From: Variovorax sp.
GTDB taxonomy: Bacteria; Pseudomonadota; Gammaproteobacteria; Burkholderiales; Burkholderiaceae_C
NCBI GenBank assembly: GCA_017744285.1
Contig: JAGIBP010000013.1
Span: forward strand, 1 to 64,000
Direction of reading: 5' to 3'
Length of the DNA: 64,000 nt
Positions 1 to 7,925 of this stretch are shown here, one piece after another (position 1 is the stretch's first letter; every line of letters begins with the position of its first letter). Below the pieces are notes generated by a model. That model saw only the letters and a list, made by a program, of their open reading frames with translations. It made no database searches and had not been told where the DNA came from. The position numbers and the translations under genes were made by a program.

Positions 1-650
1 ACATAGCCGATCGAGTTGGGCAGGCGGTTCACGAACGCGGCCACGCCTTCGTTGCCCTTGCCACCCGCGCCGGTCGGCCAGTTCACGGCCGTGCCCTCGC
101 CCACCTTGCTCTTCCAGTCGGCGTTGACCTTGCTCAGGTAGTTGGTGAACAGGAAGCTGGTGCCCGAGCCGTCGGCGCGGCGAACCGGGGCGATGGCGGC
201 ATCAGGCAGGTTCAGCGAGGTGTTCAGGGCCTTGATGGCCGGGTCGTTCCACTTGGTGATCTTGCCCAGGTAGATGTCGCCGAGGACCGGACCGCTGAGC
301 TTGAGCTCGCCCGGCTTGATGCCCTGGATGTTGATCACCGGCACCACGCCGCCGATGACGGTGGGGAACTGCAACAGGCCCTTGGTCTTGAGCTCGTCAT
401 CGGACAGCGGCATGTCCGAGGCGCCGAAATCGACCGTCTTGGCGTCGATCTGCTTGATGCCGGCGCCCGAACCGACGGACTGGTAGTTGATCTTGTCGCC
501 GGTGGCCTTGTTGAAGTCCGAGGCCCACTTGGCGTAAAGGGGCGCGGGGAAGCTGGCGCCGGCGCCGGTGGCTTCGTCCGCGAATGCGGGAACTTGGGCG
601 AACGCCGCGGCGATGAGGCCGGCGGCTGCGAACTTGAACGTCGTTTTCAT
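1..650 (-). CDS. pstS: Phosphate ABC transporter substrate-binding protein PstS (3' end outside window)
   Basis: This is the periplasmic phosphate-binding subunit of the PstSCAB importer. Translating the minus strand from the ATG at 650 gives a Sec signal peptide ([17 protein letters not shown]..., cleavage after AFA near residue 24). It is followed by the hallmark PstS start [14 protein letters not shown] and the motifs [20 protein letters not shown] and [12 protein letters not shown] that line the phosphate pocket. The reading frame runs off the window at base 1, so about 217 residues are visible of a usual 340 or so. The rest of a pst/pho operon is expected beyond the edge. A Pho box lies about 65 bases upstream. 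Confidence 0.95.
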   Translation of the reverse strand, partial: MKTTFKFAAAGLIAAAFAQVPAFADEATGAGASFPAPLYAKWASDFNKATGDKINYQSVGSGAGIKQIDAKTVDFGASDMPLSDDELKTKGLLQFPTVIGGVVPVINIQGIKPGELKLSGPVLGDIYLGKITKWNDPAIKALNTSLNLPDAAIAPVRRADGSGTSFLFTNYLSKVNADWKSKVGEGTAVNWPTGAGGKGNEGVAAFVNRLPNSIGY

Positions 651-698
651 ATGGCTTCCTTTGAGCTACACAAGGACCCCCTTCGGGGCTTGGAACGG

Positions 699-742
699 AC
701 TCTAGAAACCTTGTGTGACAACCCGATGACACACGCTCACAG
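699..742 (-). promoter_or_regulatory. Pho box and promoter of pstS
   Basis: Reading the minus strand, GTGTCAT (732-726) and TTGTCAC (721-715) are separated by four bases. This matches the PhoB consensus of CTGTCAT-like repeats on an 11-bp pitch. A further half-match, CTGTGAG, lies at 742-736. A -10-like TAGAGT occupies 704-699, exactly 10 bases after the box, as in PhoB-activated promoters that lack a -35 element. Confidence 0.85.
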
Positions 743-771
743 AGGAGAAAGGCATCTTCCCGCACGCGGCG

Positions 772-815
772 CTGTATGACGCTGTCACATGACCGTCATG
801 AACCCTGCCTAGGCT
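772..815 (+). promoter_or_regulatory. Pho box and promoter of ppx
   Basis: On the plus strand CTGTATG (772-778), CTGTCAC (782-788) and CCGTCAT (793-799) form a run of PhoB-type 7-mers, the last two on an exact 11-bp pitch. A weak -10, TAGGCT, lies at 810-815, 10 bases after the last repeat. The element points toward ppx and stands back to back with the pstS Pho box. Confidence 0.75.
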
Positions 816-883
816 TGGCCCCTTGCCGGCGCAGCCCGCCCGGCGCTGCGGCTACGATCAGGCCCCGACATTTCCTCTTCACC

Positions 884-2410
884 ATGCAAAACGGAACCCG
901 CCTCGCCGCGGTCGATCTGGGCTCGAACAGCTATCGACTGGAGATCGGCCACGTCGACCACGGCCAGATCCAACGAGCCGAATACATCAAGGAGACCGTC
1001 CGCCAGGGCAACGGCCTCGACAGCGCCCGCAATCTCACGCCCGAAGCCATGCAACGGGGCTGGGACACCCTCGCCCGCTTCGCCGAACGGCTGGCCGGCT
1101 TCAAGCGCTCGGAAGTGCGGGCCGTCGCCACGCAGACCCTGCGCGAGGCCCGCAACCGCGAAGAGTTCCTGCTGCGCGCACGCACCATCCTGGGGTTCGG
1201 CATCGACGTGATCTCGGGCCGCGAGGAAGCGCGCCTGATCTACCTGGGAGTGGCTCACACGCTGCCGCACACCGACGCCTCCGCCCACGAGCGCCGGCTG
1301 GTGGTCGACATCGGCGGCCGCTCCACCGAGATCATCCTGGGCGAAGGACTCGACGCCCAGGCGATGGAGTCCTACCGCGTGGGCAGCGTGGCGTGGTCGA
1401 TGAAGCACTTCGCGCAGGGACTGTTCACGCCTTCCGCGTTCCGCGCCGCCGAAGTGGCGGCCAAGGCGGTGCTCGACGACGCGCTGTCCACCTACGTGCC
1501 GGACCGGTGGGACGTGGCCTATGGCTCGTCGGGCACGATCGGCGCCGTCGGCGACGTGCTGGCTGCCGCCGGCAACGAGCCGGGCCTGGTCACCCGCGAG
1601 GGCCTGGACTGGCTGCTCGACCGCCTGCTGAAGGCCGGCAGCGCCGACCGCCTGCGCATCGACGGCATGCGCGAAGACCGCAAGGCGGTGATTGGCGGCG
1701 GAGTGAGCGTGCTGCGGGCCGTCTTCGACCTGCTCGAGATCGACGAGATGCGAGTCGCGCAGGGCGCATTGCGGCATGGCGTGCTGTATGAATTGCTGGA
1801 ACGCGACGCCGTCGTGGCCGATCTGCGCACCGCCACGGTGGCGCGGCTGGCGAGCCGGTTTGCCGCCGACGGCGCCCAGGCCCGCCGCGTGGCAGACACC
1901 GCCGCCGAGCTGTTCGTCCAGCTCGAACCGCGCGCGCGCGGCGCCCGCACGACCAGCCGCCAGGGCCGCGCGCTTCGCAAGCTCGGATGGGCGGCGCAGC
2001 TGCACGAGATCGGCATCCACGTGTCGCACAGCGACTACCACAAGCACGGCGCCTACATCCTCGACAACACCGAAGCGCCCGGCTTCGCGGTCAACGAGAT
2101 GCACTGGCTCAGCCAGCTGGTGCTCGGCCACCGGGGCAAGCTGCGCAAGCTCGAGATGGCGCTGGACGACGAGACCTTCGTCATGCAGCTCTTCGCGCTG
2201 CGCCTGGCGGTCATCCTCTGCCATGCGCGCCGGGATCCGGATCTGGAGGGCCTGAAGGTGGCCGTGTCCGGCGAGGGGCTGTTCACCATCGCGAGCCGCC
2301 CGGAGTGGGCCGAGCTCTATCCCCAGTCGGCCCACCTCCTGCGAGAGGAAGTGCTGGCCTGGCAGAAGACGAACTGGCGAGTCGAACTCGCCGGGGGATC
2401 GAAGGCCTAG
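884..2410 (+). CDS. ppx: Exopolyphosphatase (Ppx/GppA family)
   Basis: Ppx releases orthophosphate from the ends of polyphosphate chains. The 508-residue protein has the actin-like fold signature AAVDLGSNSYRLEIG at residues 7-21, the acidic stretch GREEARLIYLG around 114-124, VVDIGGRSTEIILG near 140 and GSSGTIGAVGDVL near 214. A C-terminal HD-like region (LHEIGIHVSHSDYHKHGAYIL) lies near 375-395. The ATG at 884 is chosen because the family signature begins a few residues later; a longer frame from 776 would run through the Pho box. It is divergent from pstS and converges on sixA-ppk, so synthesis and breakdown genes for polyphosphate flank each other. Confidence 0.92.
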   Translation: MQNGTRLAAVDLGSNSYRLEIGHVDHGQIQRAEYIKETVRQGNGLDSARNLTPEAMQRGWDTLARFAERLAGFKRSEVRAVATQTLREARNREEFLLRARTILGFGIDVISGREEARLIYLGVAHTLPHTDASAHERRLVVDIGGRSTEIILGEGLDAQAMESYRVGSVAWSMKHFAQGLFTPSAFRAAEVAAKAVLDDALSTYVPDRWDVAYGSSGTIGAVGDVLAAAGNEPGLVTREGLDWLLDRLLKAGSADRLRIDGMREDRKAVIGGGVSVLRAVFDLLEIDEMRVAQGALRHGVLYELLERDAVVADLRTATVARLASRFAADGAQARRVADTAAELFVQLEPRARGARTTSRQGRALRKLGWAAQLHEIGIHVSHSDYHKHGAYILDNTEAPGFAVNEMHWLSQLVLGHRGKLRKLEMALDDETFVMQLFALRLAVILCHARRDPDLEGLKVAVSGEGLFTIASRPEWAELYPQSAHLLREEVLAWQKTNWRVELAGGSKA

Positions 2411-2419
2411 CGAGCCCGC

Positions 2420-2451
2420 GGCCAGTGGCCAGTGGCCAGTGGCCAGTGGCC
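2420..2451. repeat. Four-copy 7-bp tandem repeat (GGCCAGT)
   Basis: GGCCAGT is repeated four times without interruption (2420-2447), followed by a partial GGCC. It fills the 42-bp gap between the convergent ppx and sixA stop codons. The repeated TGGCCA is self-complementary, so the array could fold, but no T-run marks it as a standard terminator. Confidence 0.8.
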
Positions 2452-2452
2452 G

Positions 2453-2914
2453 CTAGAGCAGTTCCGGCGCCTGCACCGTCACCACGACGGTCTGCACGTC
2501 GCCGTCGCGCTCGCGCGTGCGGATCCACCAGACCGAGCCCTTGCGCACCGGGCAGCTGTCCTGCTGCAGGCCCAGCAGCAGGGAGATGGCCTGTCCGAGC
2601 GAAGGCTGGTGGCCCACCAACAGCACCACCGATTTGCCGTTGGGCCACCCCGCCGCCGCGAGCAGGGCATCGGGCGTGGTGTCGGGCGCGAGCTCGCCGC
2701 GCAGCTTGTACTTGCGCCCGAGCGCCAGCACGGTCTGCTCGCAGCGCCGCGCCGGGCTGCACACGATGCGGGTGCCTTCCGGCAACTGCCGGTCCAGCCA
2801 GGCGGCCATGCGCTTGGCCTGCTTCTCGCCGCGCGGAGTGAGCGAGCGCTGCATGTCGTCCATGCCCTCGACCCATTCCTCTGCCTCGGCATGGCGCCAG
2901 AAAATCAAGTCCAT
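2453..2914 (-). CDS. sixA: Phosphohistidine phosphatase SixA
   Basis: This is a 153-residue member of the histidine phosphatase superfamily. It has the catalytic RHAEAE motif at residues 7-12, the second histidine in LLVGHQPSLG near residues 98-107, and the arginine-containing VCSPARRCEQT near 51-61. SixA removes phosphate from phosphohistidine on signalling or PTS proteins. The start lies only 4 bases from the ppk stop, so the two genes are probably co-transcribed from the ppk Pho promoter. This pairing is common in beta-proteobacteria, but its physiological reason is not known to me. Confidence 0.88.
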   Translation of the reverse strand: MDLIFWRHAEAEEWVEGMDDMQRSLTPRGEKQAKRMAAWLDRQLPEGTRIVCSPARRCEQTVLALGRKYKLRGELAPDTTPDALLAAAGWPNGKSVVLLVGHQPSLGQAISLLLGLQQDSCPVRKGSVWWIRTRERDGDVQTVVVTVQAPELL

Positions 2915-2918
2915 GGTG

Positions 2919-5105
2919 TCAGTTCCGTGGTGCGGCGCGTTGGAGTCCGCGCGATGCGTAACGATTCATGAGCGCCGTCTGCGCGCCATGGCCTTCGGTG
3001 GTGCGCGGCGCGCCCTCGCCCGCCGAGATGTCCTTGTCGACGCGGCGGTAGATGCCGTCGGGCCCCTGGTTCCAGGCGTCGCGCCCGTCGTGCAGGTACG
3101 CGACCAGGCACTCATCGATGAGGCGCTGGCGCAGCACCGGATCGGTCACCGGCCAGGCCAGTTCGATGCGCCGCATCATGTTGCGGTTCATCCAGTCGGC
3201 GCTCGACAGGTAGAGCGACTCGTCATGCCCCTGCCGGAAATAGAAGACGCGCGAATGCTCGAGGAAGCGTCCGATCACCGAGCGAACGCGGATGTTGTCG
3301 GTCAGCCCCGGAACGCGCGCCGGCAGGGTGCAGGCGCCGCGCACGATCAGATCGATCTTGACGCCCTTCTGCCCCGCCCTCACCAGCGCGGCGATCAGGG
3401 CCTCGTCGGTCAGGGCATTCATCTTGGCGACGATGCGGGTCGCCTCGCCGGCCGCGGCCGCCGCGCCCAGCGCGTCGATGCGTGCGACCAGGTTGCGGTG
3501 CAGGTCGAACGGCGCGAGCCACATCCGATGGAGCTTCGGCAGGCGGCTCTGGCTCGCGAGATGGACGAACACCGCCTCCATGTCGGCCGTGAGCAGCGGA
3601 TCGGCCGTGAGGTGGCTGATATCGGTGTAGAGCGCCGCGGTGCGCGGGTTGTAGTTGCCGGTCGACAGGTGCCCGTAGCGGCGCATGTGGCGGCCCTCGC
3701 GGCGCGTGACCAGCAGCATCTTGGCGTGCGTCTTGAGCCCGACCACCCCGTAGACCACCTGCGCGCCGATCGATTCGAGCATCTCGGCCCAGTTGATGTT
3801 GGCCTCTTCGTCGAAGCGGGCCTTGAGTTCCACCACCGCCGTGACCTCCTTGCCGCGGCGCACGGCCTCGCGCAGCAGGTCCATCATCTGCGAGTCGGCG
3901 CCGGTGCGATAGATGGTCTGCTTGATCGCGAGCACCTGCGGGTCCTGCACCGCCTCGCGCAGGAAGGCCATGACGCCCTCGAAGCTCTCGAAAGGCTGGT
4001 GGATCAGCACGTCGCCGCGCTGCAGCCGCTCGAAGAACGACTGTCCCGGCAACAGCGCCACCGGATAGGACGCCTGGTAAGGCGCAAAGCGCAGTTGCGG
4101 CTCGTCGATCAGGTCGATCATCTGCGTGAGCCGGGCCAGGTTCACCGGCCCGTGCACGCGGTACAGCGCCTGCGGCGGCAGATCGAACTGCGCGAGCAGG
4201 AAGCTCGCGAGCGACTCGGCGCAACTTGCCGACACCTCGAGCCGCACCGCCTGTCCGAAATGGCGATGCTGCAGGCCCTGCCGAAGTGCGGTGCGCAGGT
4301 TCTTGACGTCTTCCTCGTCCACCGCGAGATCCGAATGGCGCGTGACCCGGAACTGGGAAAACTCGCCGACCTCGCGGCCCGGGAACATGCTCTGCAAATG
4401 GGCCCGCACGATGGACGACAAGGCCACGAACAGCGTCTTGCCGCCCGACACCTTGGCCGGCATGCGGATCATGCGCGGCAGCACGCGCGGCAGCTTCACG
4501 ATCGCGATCGGGTTCTCGCGGCCGAAGGCATCCTTGCCGGAGAGGCGCACGATGAAGTTGAGCGACTTGTTGGCGACCTGGGGAAAGGGATGCGCCGGGT
4601 CGAGCCCCACGGGGATCAGCAGCGGCCGCACCTCGCGCTCGAAATAGTCGTGCACCCATTTGCGCTGGGCCGGGTTGCGTTCGCCGTGCGAAATGATCTG
4701 GATGCCCTTGGCCGCGAAGGCCGGGATGAGCTCGTCGTTGTACAGCTCGTACTGGCGCGTCACGAGGGCATGCGCGGCTTCGGCGAGCCGCTCGAACGAC
4801 TCCATGCTGTAGTTGCCCTTGCGCTCGCCCGCCATGTGGGCGGCCAGGTGCGGCGCGATGCGCACCTCGAAGAACTCGTCGAGGTTCGAGGAGACGATGG
4901 AGATGTAGCGCAGGCGCTCGATCAGCGGCACTTCGGGCCGATGCGCCCAGTCGAGCACACGCTCGTTGAAGGCCAGGATGGCGTGGTCGCGATCGAGCAG
5001 CGTCAGGCCGGGCCGGGCGTCGACAGGGGCGTCGTCGCCTGGCGCAGGGGGGGTGGAGGCAAATTCGGGAAGAACCGGCACGGAATCAACGATAGACCAA
5101 AACAT
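2919..5105 (-). CDS. ppk1: Polyphosphate kinase 1
   Basis: Ppk1 polymerises the ATP gamma-phosphate into polyphosphate. From the ATG at 5105 the product is 728 residues, with the N-terminal domain (HAILAFNERVLDWA, SNLDEFFEVR), the middle domain, and two phospholipase-D-like domains with the active-site region GLKTHAKMLLV (about residue 457) and YGHLSTGNYNPRTAALYTD (about 478). The conserved region starts near residue 37 and the ATG at 5105 sits at the promoter-proximal end of a Pho box cluster, so the true start may be an internal codon. It is followed after 4 bases by sixA. Confidence 0.93.
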   Translation of the reverse strand: MFWSIVDSVPVLPEFASTPPAPGDDAPVDARPGLTLLDRDHAILAFNERVLDWAHRPEVPLIERLRYISIVSSNLDEFFEVRIAPHLAAHMAGERKGNYSMESFERLAEAAHALVTRQYELYNDELIPAFAAKGIQIISHGERNPAQRKWVHDYFEREVRPLLIPVGLDPAHPFPQVANKSLNFIVRLSGKDAFGRENPIAIVKLPRVLPRMIRMPAKVSGGKTLFVALSSIVRAHLQSMFPGREVGEFSQFRVTRHSDLAVDEEDVKNLRTALRQGLQHRHFGQAVRLEVSASCAESLASFLLAQFDLPPQALYRVHGPVNLARLTQMIDLIDEPQLRFAPYQASYPVALLPGQSFFERLQRGDVLIHQPFESFEGVMAFLREAVQDPQVLAIKQTIYRTGADSQMMDLLREAVRRGKEVTAVVELKARFDEEANINWAEMLESIGAQVVYGVVGLKTHAKMLLVTRREGRHMRRYGHLSTGNYNPRTAALYTDISHLTADPLLTADMEAVFVHLASQSRLPKLHRMWLAPFDLHRNLVARIDALGAAAAAGEATRIVAKMNALTDEALIAALVRAGQKGVKIDLIVRGACTLPARVPGLTDNIRVRSVIGRFLEHSRVFYFRQGHDESLYLSSADWMNRNMMRRIELAWPVTDPVLRQRLIDECLVAYLHDGRDAWNQGPDGIYRRVDKDISAGEGAPRTTEGHGAQTALMNRYASRGLQRAAPRN

Positions 5106-5153
5106 GACAGTTTCTCCATGACTTATGACAGTCGCGTGACAGCCATGTGACGG
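5104..5153 (-). promoter_or_regulatory. Triple Pho box before ppk
   Basis: On the minus strand three 7-mers, CCGTCAC (5153-5147), CTGTCAC (5142-5136) and CTGTCAT (5131-5125), sit on an exact 11-bp pitch. A fourth CTGTCAT is at 5110-5104, touching the first in-frame ATG of ppk. A -10-like TATCGT lies at 5094-5089, inside the predicted coding start. Either a -10 lies immediately after 5125 or transcription starts inside the current frame, which would move the start codon downstream. Confidence 0.85.
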
Positions 5154-5186
5154 TATTTCCCCGCTGTTCCGGTCTCGATTCGTGGA

Positions 5187-6038
5187 CTACCCGAGAAAGT
5201 GTTTGCGGTAGCGCGCCGGCAGGTCCGCGATGCGCATGAGCATCGGCAGGTCCGCGGTATTGAAGTCCGGATCCCAGGCGGGCGGCCCCAGCACCTTGGC
5301 GCCCAGGCGCAGGTAGCCCTTGATCAGCGCCGGGGGCTCGATGTCGAGCGTGCCGTCGAGGCGGTGCACCGGCAACGCAAGCCGCGGCTGGACCTGGTAT
5401 TGGATCGGTGCGAGGTGCGTCGCCGAGAGCTGGCGCCAGATGCTCGCGGCCGCGTCGCCGCTGGTCACGCCGTTGTGCCACATCGGAATGCTGGCGCAGC
5501 CGATCATCGTGTCCAGGCCGTTGCGGTTCATGAAGCCGGCCAGCGCGCCCCACAGCGCCAGGATCACGCCGCCCTGGCGGTGCTCGGCATGCACGCAGCT
5601 GCGGCCCAGCTCCACCATGCGCTGGCGCAGGTCGCGCAGGCGGGTCAGGTCGAATTCAGTGTCGCTGTAGGTGCTGCCCACCCGGCGGGCCTGGGCCGGC
5701 GTGAGCACGCGATAGGTGCCGACGACGCGGCCCGTCGCCTCGCTGCGCACCAGCAGGTGCTCGCAGAAATCGTCGAACAGATCGACGTCGTGGCCTTCGA
5801 TCGGCGTCGACAGCCGCGCACCCATCTCGCCGGCGAAGACCTCGTAGCGCAGCCGCTGCGCCGCCCGGACCTCGTCCAGATGACGCGCCCAGCTCACGTG
5901 GATGCCGCCTGATGCCGCCTCTTTCGCCTGCGGCACGATGATGGCCGGGGAGCGCGGCGCCGGCGCTTGCGAGGGCCAGAGGGCGGCGCGCAGGCCGAGT
6001 TGCGAGAACGGAAGCGTCGGAGTGGGCAGTTCTTTCAT
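5187..6038 (-). CDS. olsB: OlsB-type N-acyltransferase (ornithine lipid synthesis, GNAT/hemolysin-like)
   Basis: The 283-residue protein matches the OlsB family (acyl-ACP-dependent L-ornithine N-acyltransferase). It has WARHLDEVRAAQRLRYEVFAGEMG at about 51-74, the DLFDDFCEHLLV segment, the GTYRVL strand, and ELGRSCVHAEHRQGGVILALW around 155-175. OlsB makes lyso-ornithine lipid, a phosphorus-free membrane lipid precursor. The ATG at 6038 is preferred over one at 6254 because it has an AGGGAC ribosome site and the upstream extension looks like non-coding leader. The PhoB-type neighbours fit replacement of phospholipids under phosphate limitation. No olsA-like O-acyltransferase lies in this window. 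Confidence 0.8.
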   Translation of the reverse strand: MKELPTPTLPFSQLGLRAALWPSQAPAPRSPAIIVPQAKEAASGGIHVSWARHLDEVRAAQRLRYEVFAGEMGARLSTPIEGHDVDLFDDFCEHLLVRSEATGRVVGTYRVLTPAQARRVGSTYSDTEFDLTRLRDLRQRMVELGRSCVHAEHRQGGVILALWGALAGFMNRNGLDTMIGCASIPMWHNGVTSGDAAASIWRQLSATHLAPIQYQVQPRLALPVHRLDGTLDIEPPALIKGYLRLGAKVLGPPAWDPDFNTADLPMLMRIADLPARYRKHFLG

Positions 6039-6087
6039 GCAGGTCCCTTTCTGCCGACCGAGTCTCGGCAACCGCGGTGAAACACGC

Positions 6088-6116
6088 ATGTCAGTCCGGT
6101 GGCAATTGAATGACGC
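6088..6116 (-). promoter_or_regulatory. Degenerate three-unit Pho box before olsB
   Basis: On the minus strand GCGTCAT (6116-6110), TTGCCAC (6105-6099) and CTGACAT (6094-6088) stand on an exact 11-bp pitch. Each carries one or two departures from CTGTCAT/CTGTCAC. The box ends about 50 bases before the chosen olsB start. I see no convincing -10 at the expected 10-base distance, so this is weaker than the other Pho boxes. Confidence 0.4.
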
Positions 6117-6171
6117 CTGCGCAGGGGATCCGCGTGGGCGTTTAATGCGGGATTCGCCCAACGGAGTTCTC

Positions 6172-7854
6172 ATGGCCCAAGAAATTCGCGTCGAGGTCGA
6201 GAGCCGGCGCCACCAGATGTTCCCCGTCCTGAGCGCCGCGGACATCGCGCGCATCCGCCGCTTCGGGAGCGTGCACCGCTATGAAGATGGCGCCTGCCTG
6301 TTCACGGCCGGCGAGACCGGACCCGGCATGTTCGTCGTGCTCGACGGCACCGTGGCGATCAGCCAGCGCGACGGGCTGGGCCACGTGGTGCCGATCGAAC
6401 GTCAAGGGCCGGGCCAGTTCCTGGCCGAGGTCGCCCAATTGTCCGGCCGCCCCGCGCTCGTCGACGGCCATGCCGAAGGTCCCGTCGAGACCCTGCTGGT
6501 GCCGCCGGACCAATTGCGCGCGCTGATCATCGCCGAGGCCGACCTCGGCGAACGCCTGGTCCGCGCCATGATCCTGCGGCGGGTCGCGCTGATCGAATCG
6601 GGCGCGAGCGGCCCGGTGCTCATCGGGCCGCCGCAGTCGGCCGCCGTGCTGCGCATCGAGAACTTCCTGGGCCGCAACGGACACCCCTATCACGTGGTCG
6701 ACGCCACGCAGGACCGCGACGCCGCCGCGCTGCTCGAACAATACGGGGAGGCGGAACTGCTGGTCGTCTGCCCCGACGGATCGGTCATGGTCAACCCGAC
6801 CGAGAACGCCCTGGCGCGCTGCCTCGGCATGGTCGACACCATCGAGCGCGAGGAACTGTTCGACGTGCTGGTGGTCGGCGCCGGCCCGGCGGGCCTGGCC
6901 ACGGCGGTGTATGCAGCGTCGGAAGGCCTGCGCGTCATCGTCGTCGACTGCCGCTTCTTCGGCGGGCAGGCGGGCGCGAGCGCGCGCATCGAGAACTACC
7001 TGGGCTTCCCCACCGGCATCTCGGGCGGCGCGCTGGCCGGCCGGGCCTACGTGCAGGCGCAGAAGTTCGGCGTGGAGATGCTCATCCCGGCGCAGGTGCT
7101 GTCGCTCGACTGCGCCCAGGCCGAATCGAAGGGCGAAGTCGCGGTGCAACTGGTGGACGGCCGCCGGCTGCGCGCGAAGACCGTGGTGATCGCCAGCGGC
7201 GCGCGCTATCGCCGGCCCGACGTTCCCCGGCTGGCGGAATTCGAGGGACGCGGCATCTGGTACTGGGCCTCGGCGCTGGAGGCGAAGCTGTGCGCGCAGC
7301 AGGAGGTCGCACTGGTCGGCGGCGGCAACTCGGCGGGCCAGGCCGCGGTGTTCCTCTCGCAACATGCCGCCAAAGTCAATGTGCTGGTGCGCGGCCCGTC
7401 GCTCGCGGCCACGATGTCGCGCTACCTGATCGACCGCATCGAGGCCACCCCGAACATCGCGCTGCAACCGCATACCGAGCTCGTGCACCTGCACGGCGAG
7501 CCGGCCACGGGGCTGAATGGCGCCACCTGGCGCGACCGCCGCAGCGGCCAGGAGCACGACTGCCCGGCGCGCAACATCTTCCTCTTCATCGGCGCGGTGC
7601 CGGAGACGGACTGGCTCGAAAGCTGCGGCGTTGCGCTCGATCGGCACGGATTCGTCCTCACCGGGCCCGCGGCGCGCGGCGGCTTTCCGGCCAAGGTCGC
7701 CGCGCCGCTCGAATCCAGCGTCCCCGGCGTGTTCGCGGTGGGCGACGTGCGCTCGGGCTCGGTCAAGCGCGTGGGCGGCGCCATCGGCGAAGGCGCGGCC
7801 GTCGTCGCGCAGATCCATGCGCATCTGGCGGCGGGCGCCGGCGCCCCCGCCTGA
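6172..7854 (+). CDS. Cyclic-nucleotide-binding domain / thioredoxin-reductase-like fusion
   Basis: This 560-residue flavoprotein has a cNMP-binding (Crp-like) domain at about residues 15-130 (FTAGETGPGMFVVLDGTVAIS), a linker resembling the N-terminal domain of two-domain reductases (about 140-215), and a TrxB-like FAD/NAD(P) module from about 223 (VLVVGAGPAGLATAVY; NAD motif VALVGGGNSAGQA near 377; FAVGDVRSGSVKRV near the end). The usual CxxC redox pair ahead of the NAD motif is absent: the equivalent segment reads WASALEAKLCAQQ. Disulfide reduction of thioredoxin is therefore unlikely; ligand-gated NAD(P)H oxidation or electron transfer to another partner is possible. Start ATG 6172 follows a GGAG-like site. 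Confidence 0.85.
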   Translation: MAQEIRVEVESRRHQMFPVLSAADIARIRRFGSVHRYEDGACLFTAGETGPGMFVVLDGTVAISQRDGLGHVVPIERQGPGQFLAEVAQLSGRPALVDGHAEGPVETLLVPPDQLRALIIAEADLGERLVRAMILRRVALIESGASGPVLIGPPQSAAVLRIENFLGRNGHPYHVVDATQDRDAAALLEQYGEAELLVVCPDGSVMVNPTENALARCLGMVDTIEREELFDVLVVGAGPAGLATAVYAASEGLRVIVVDCRFFGGQAGASARIENYLGFPTGISGGALAGRAYVQAQKFGVEMLIPAQVLSLDCAQAESKGEVAVQLVDGRRLRAKTVVIASGARYRRPDVPRLAEFEGRGIWYWASALEAKLCAQQEVALVGGGNSAGQAAVFLSQHAAKVNVLVRGPSLAATMSRYLIDRIEATPNIALQPHTELVHLHGEPATGLNGATWRDRRSGQEHDCPARNIFLFIGAVPETDWLESCGVALDRHGFVLTGPAARGGFPAKVAAPLESSVPGVFAVGDVRSGSVKRVGGAIGEGAAVVAQIHAHLAAGAGAPA

Positions 7855-7925
7855 GCCGCGCCCTGCACGAAAGCGCGTCGGGGGCTATGCTGGCCGCCCC
7901 TCTCACCCAACCTGGATTCCGAGAC

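Noticed and set aside
2517-5150. 877-codon open frame on the plus strand opposite ppk
   Set aside because: High-GC antisense shadow: Arg/His/Gln/Leu-rich, no domain, no ribosome site, fully covered by a strong Ppk match.
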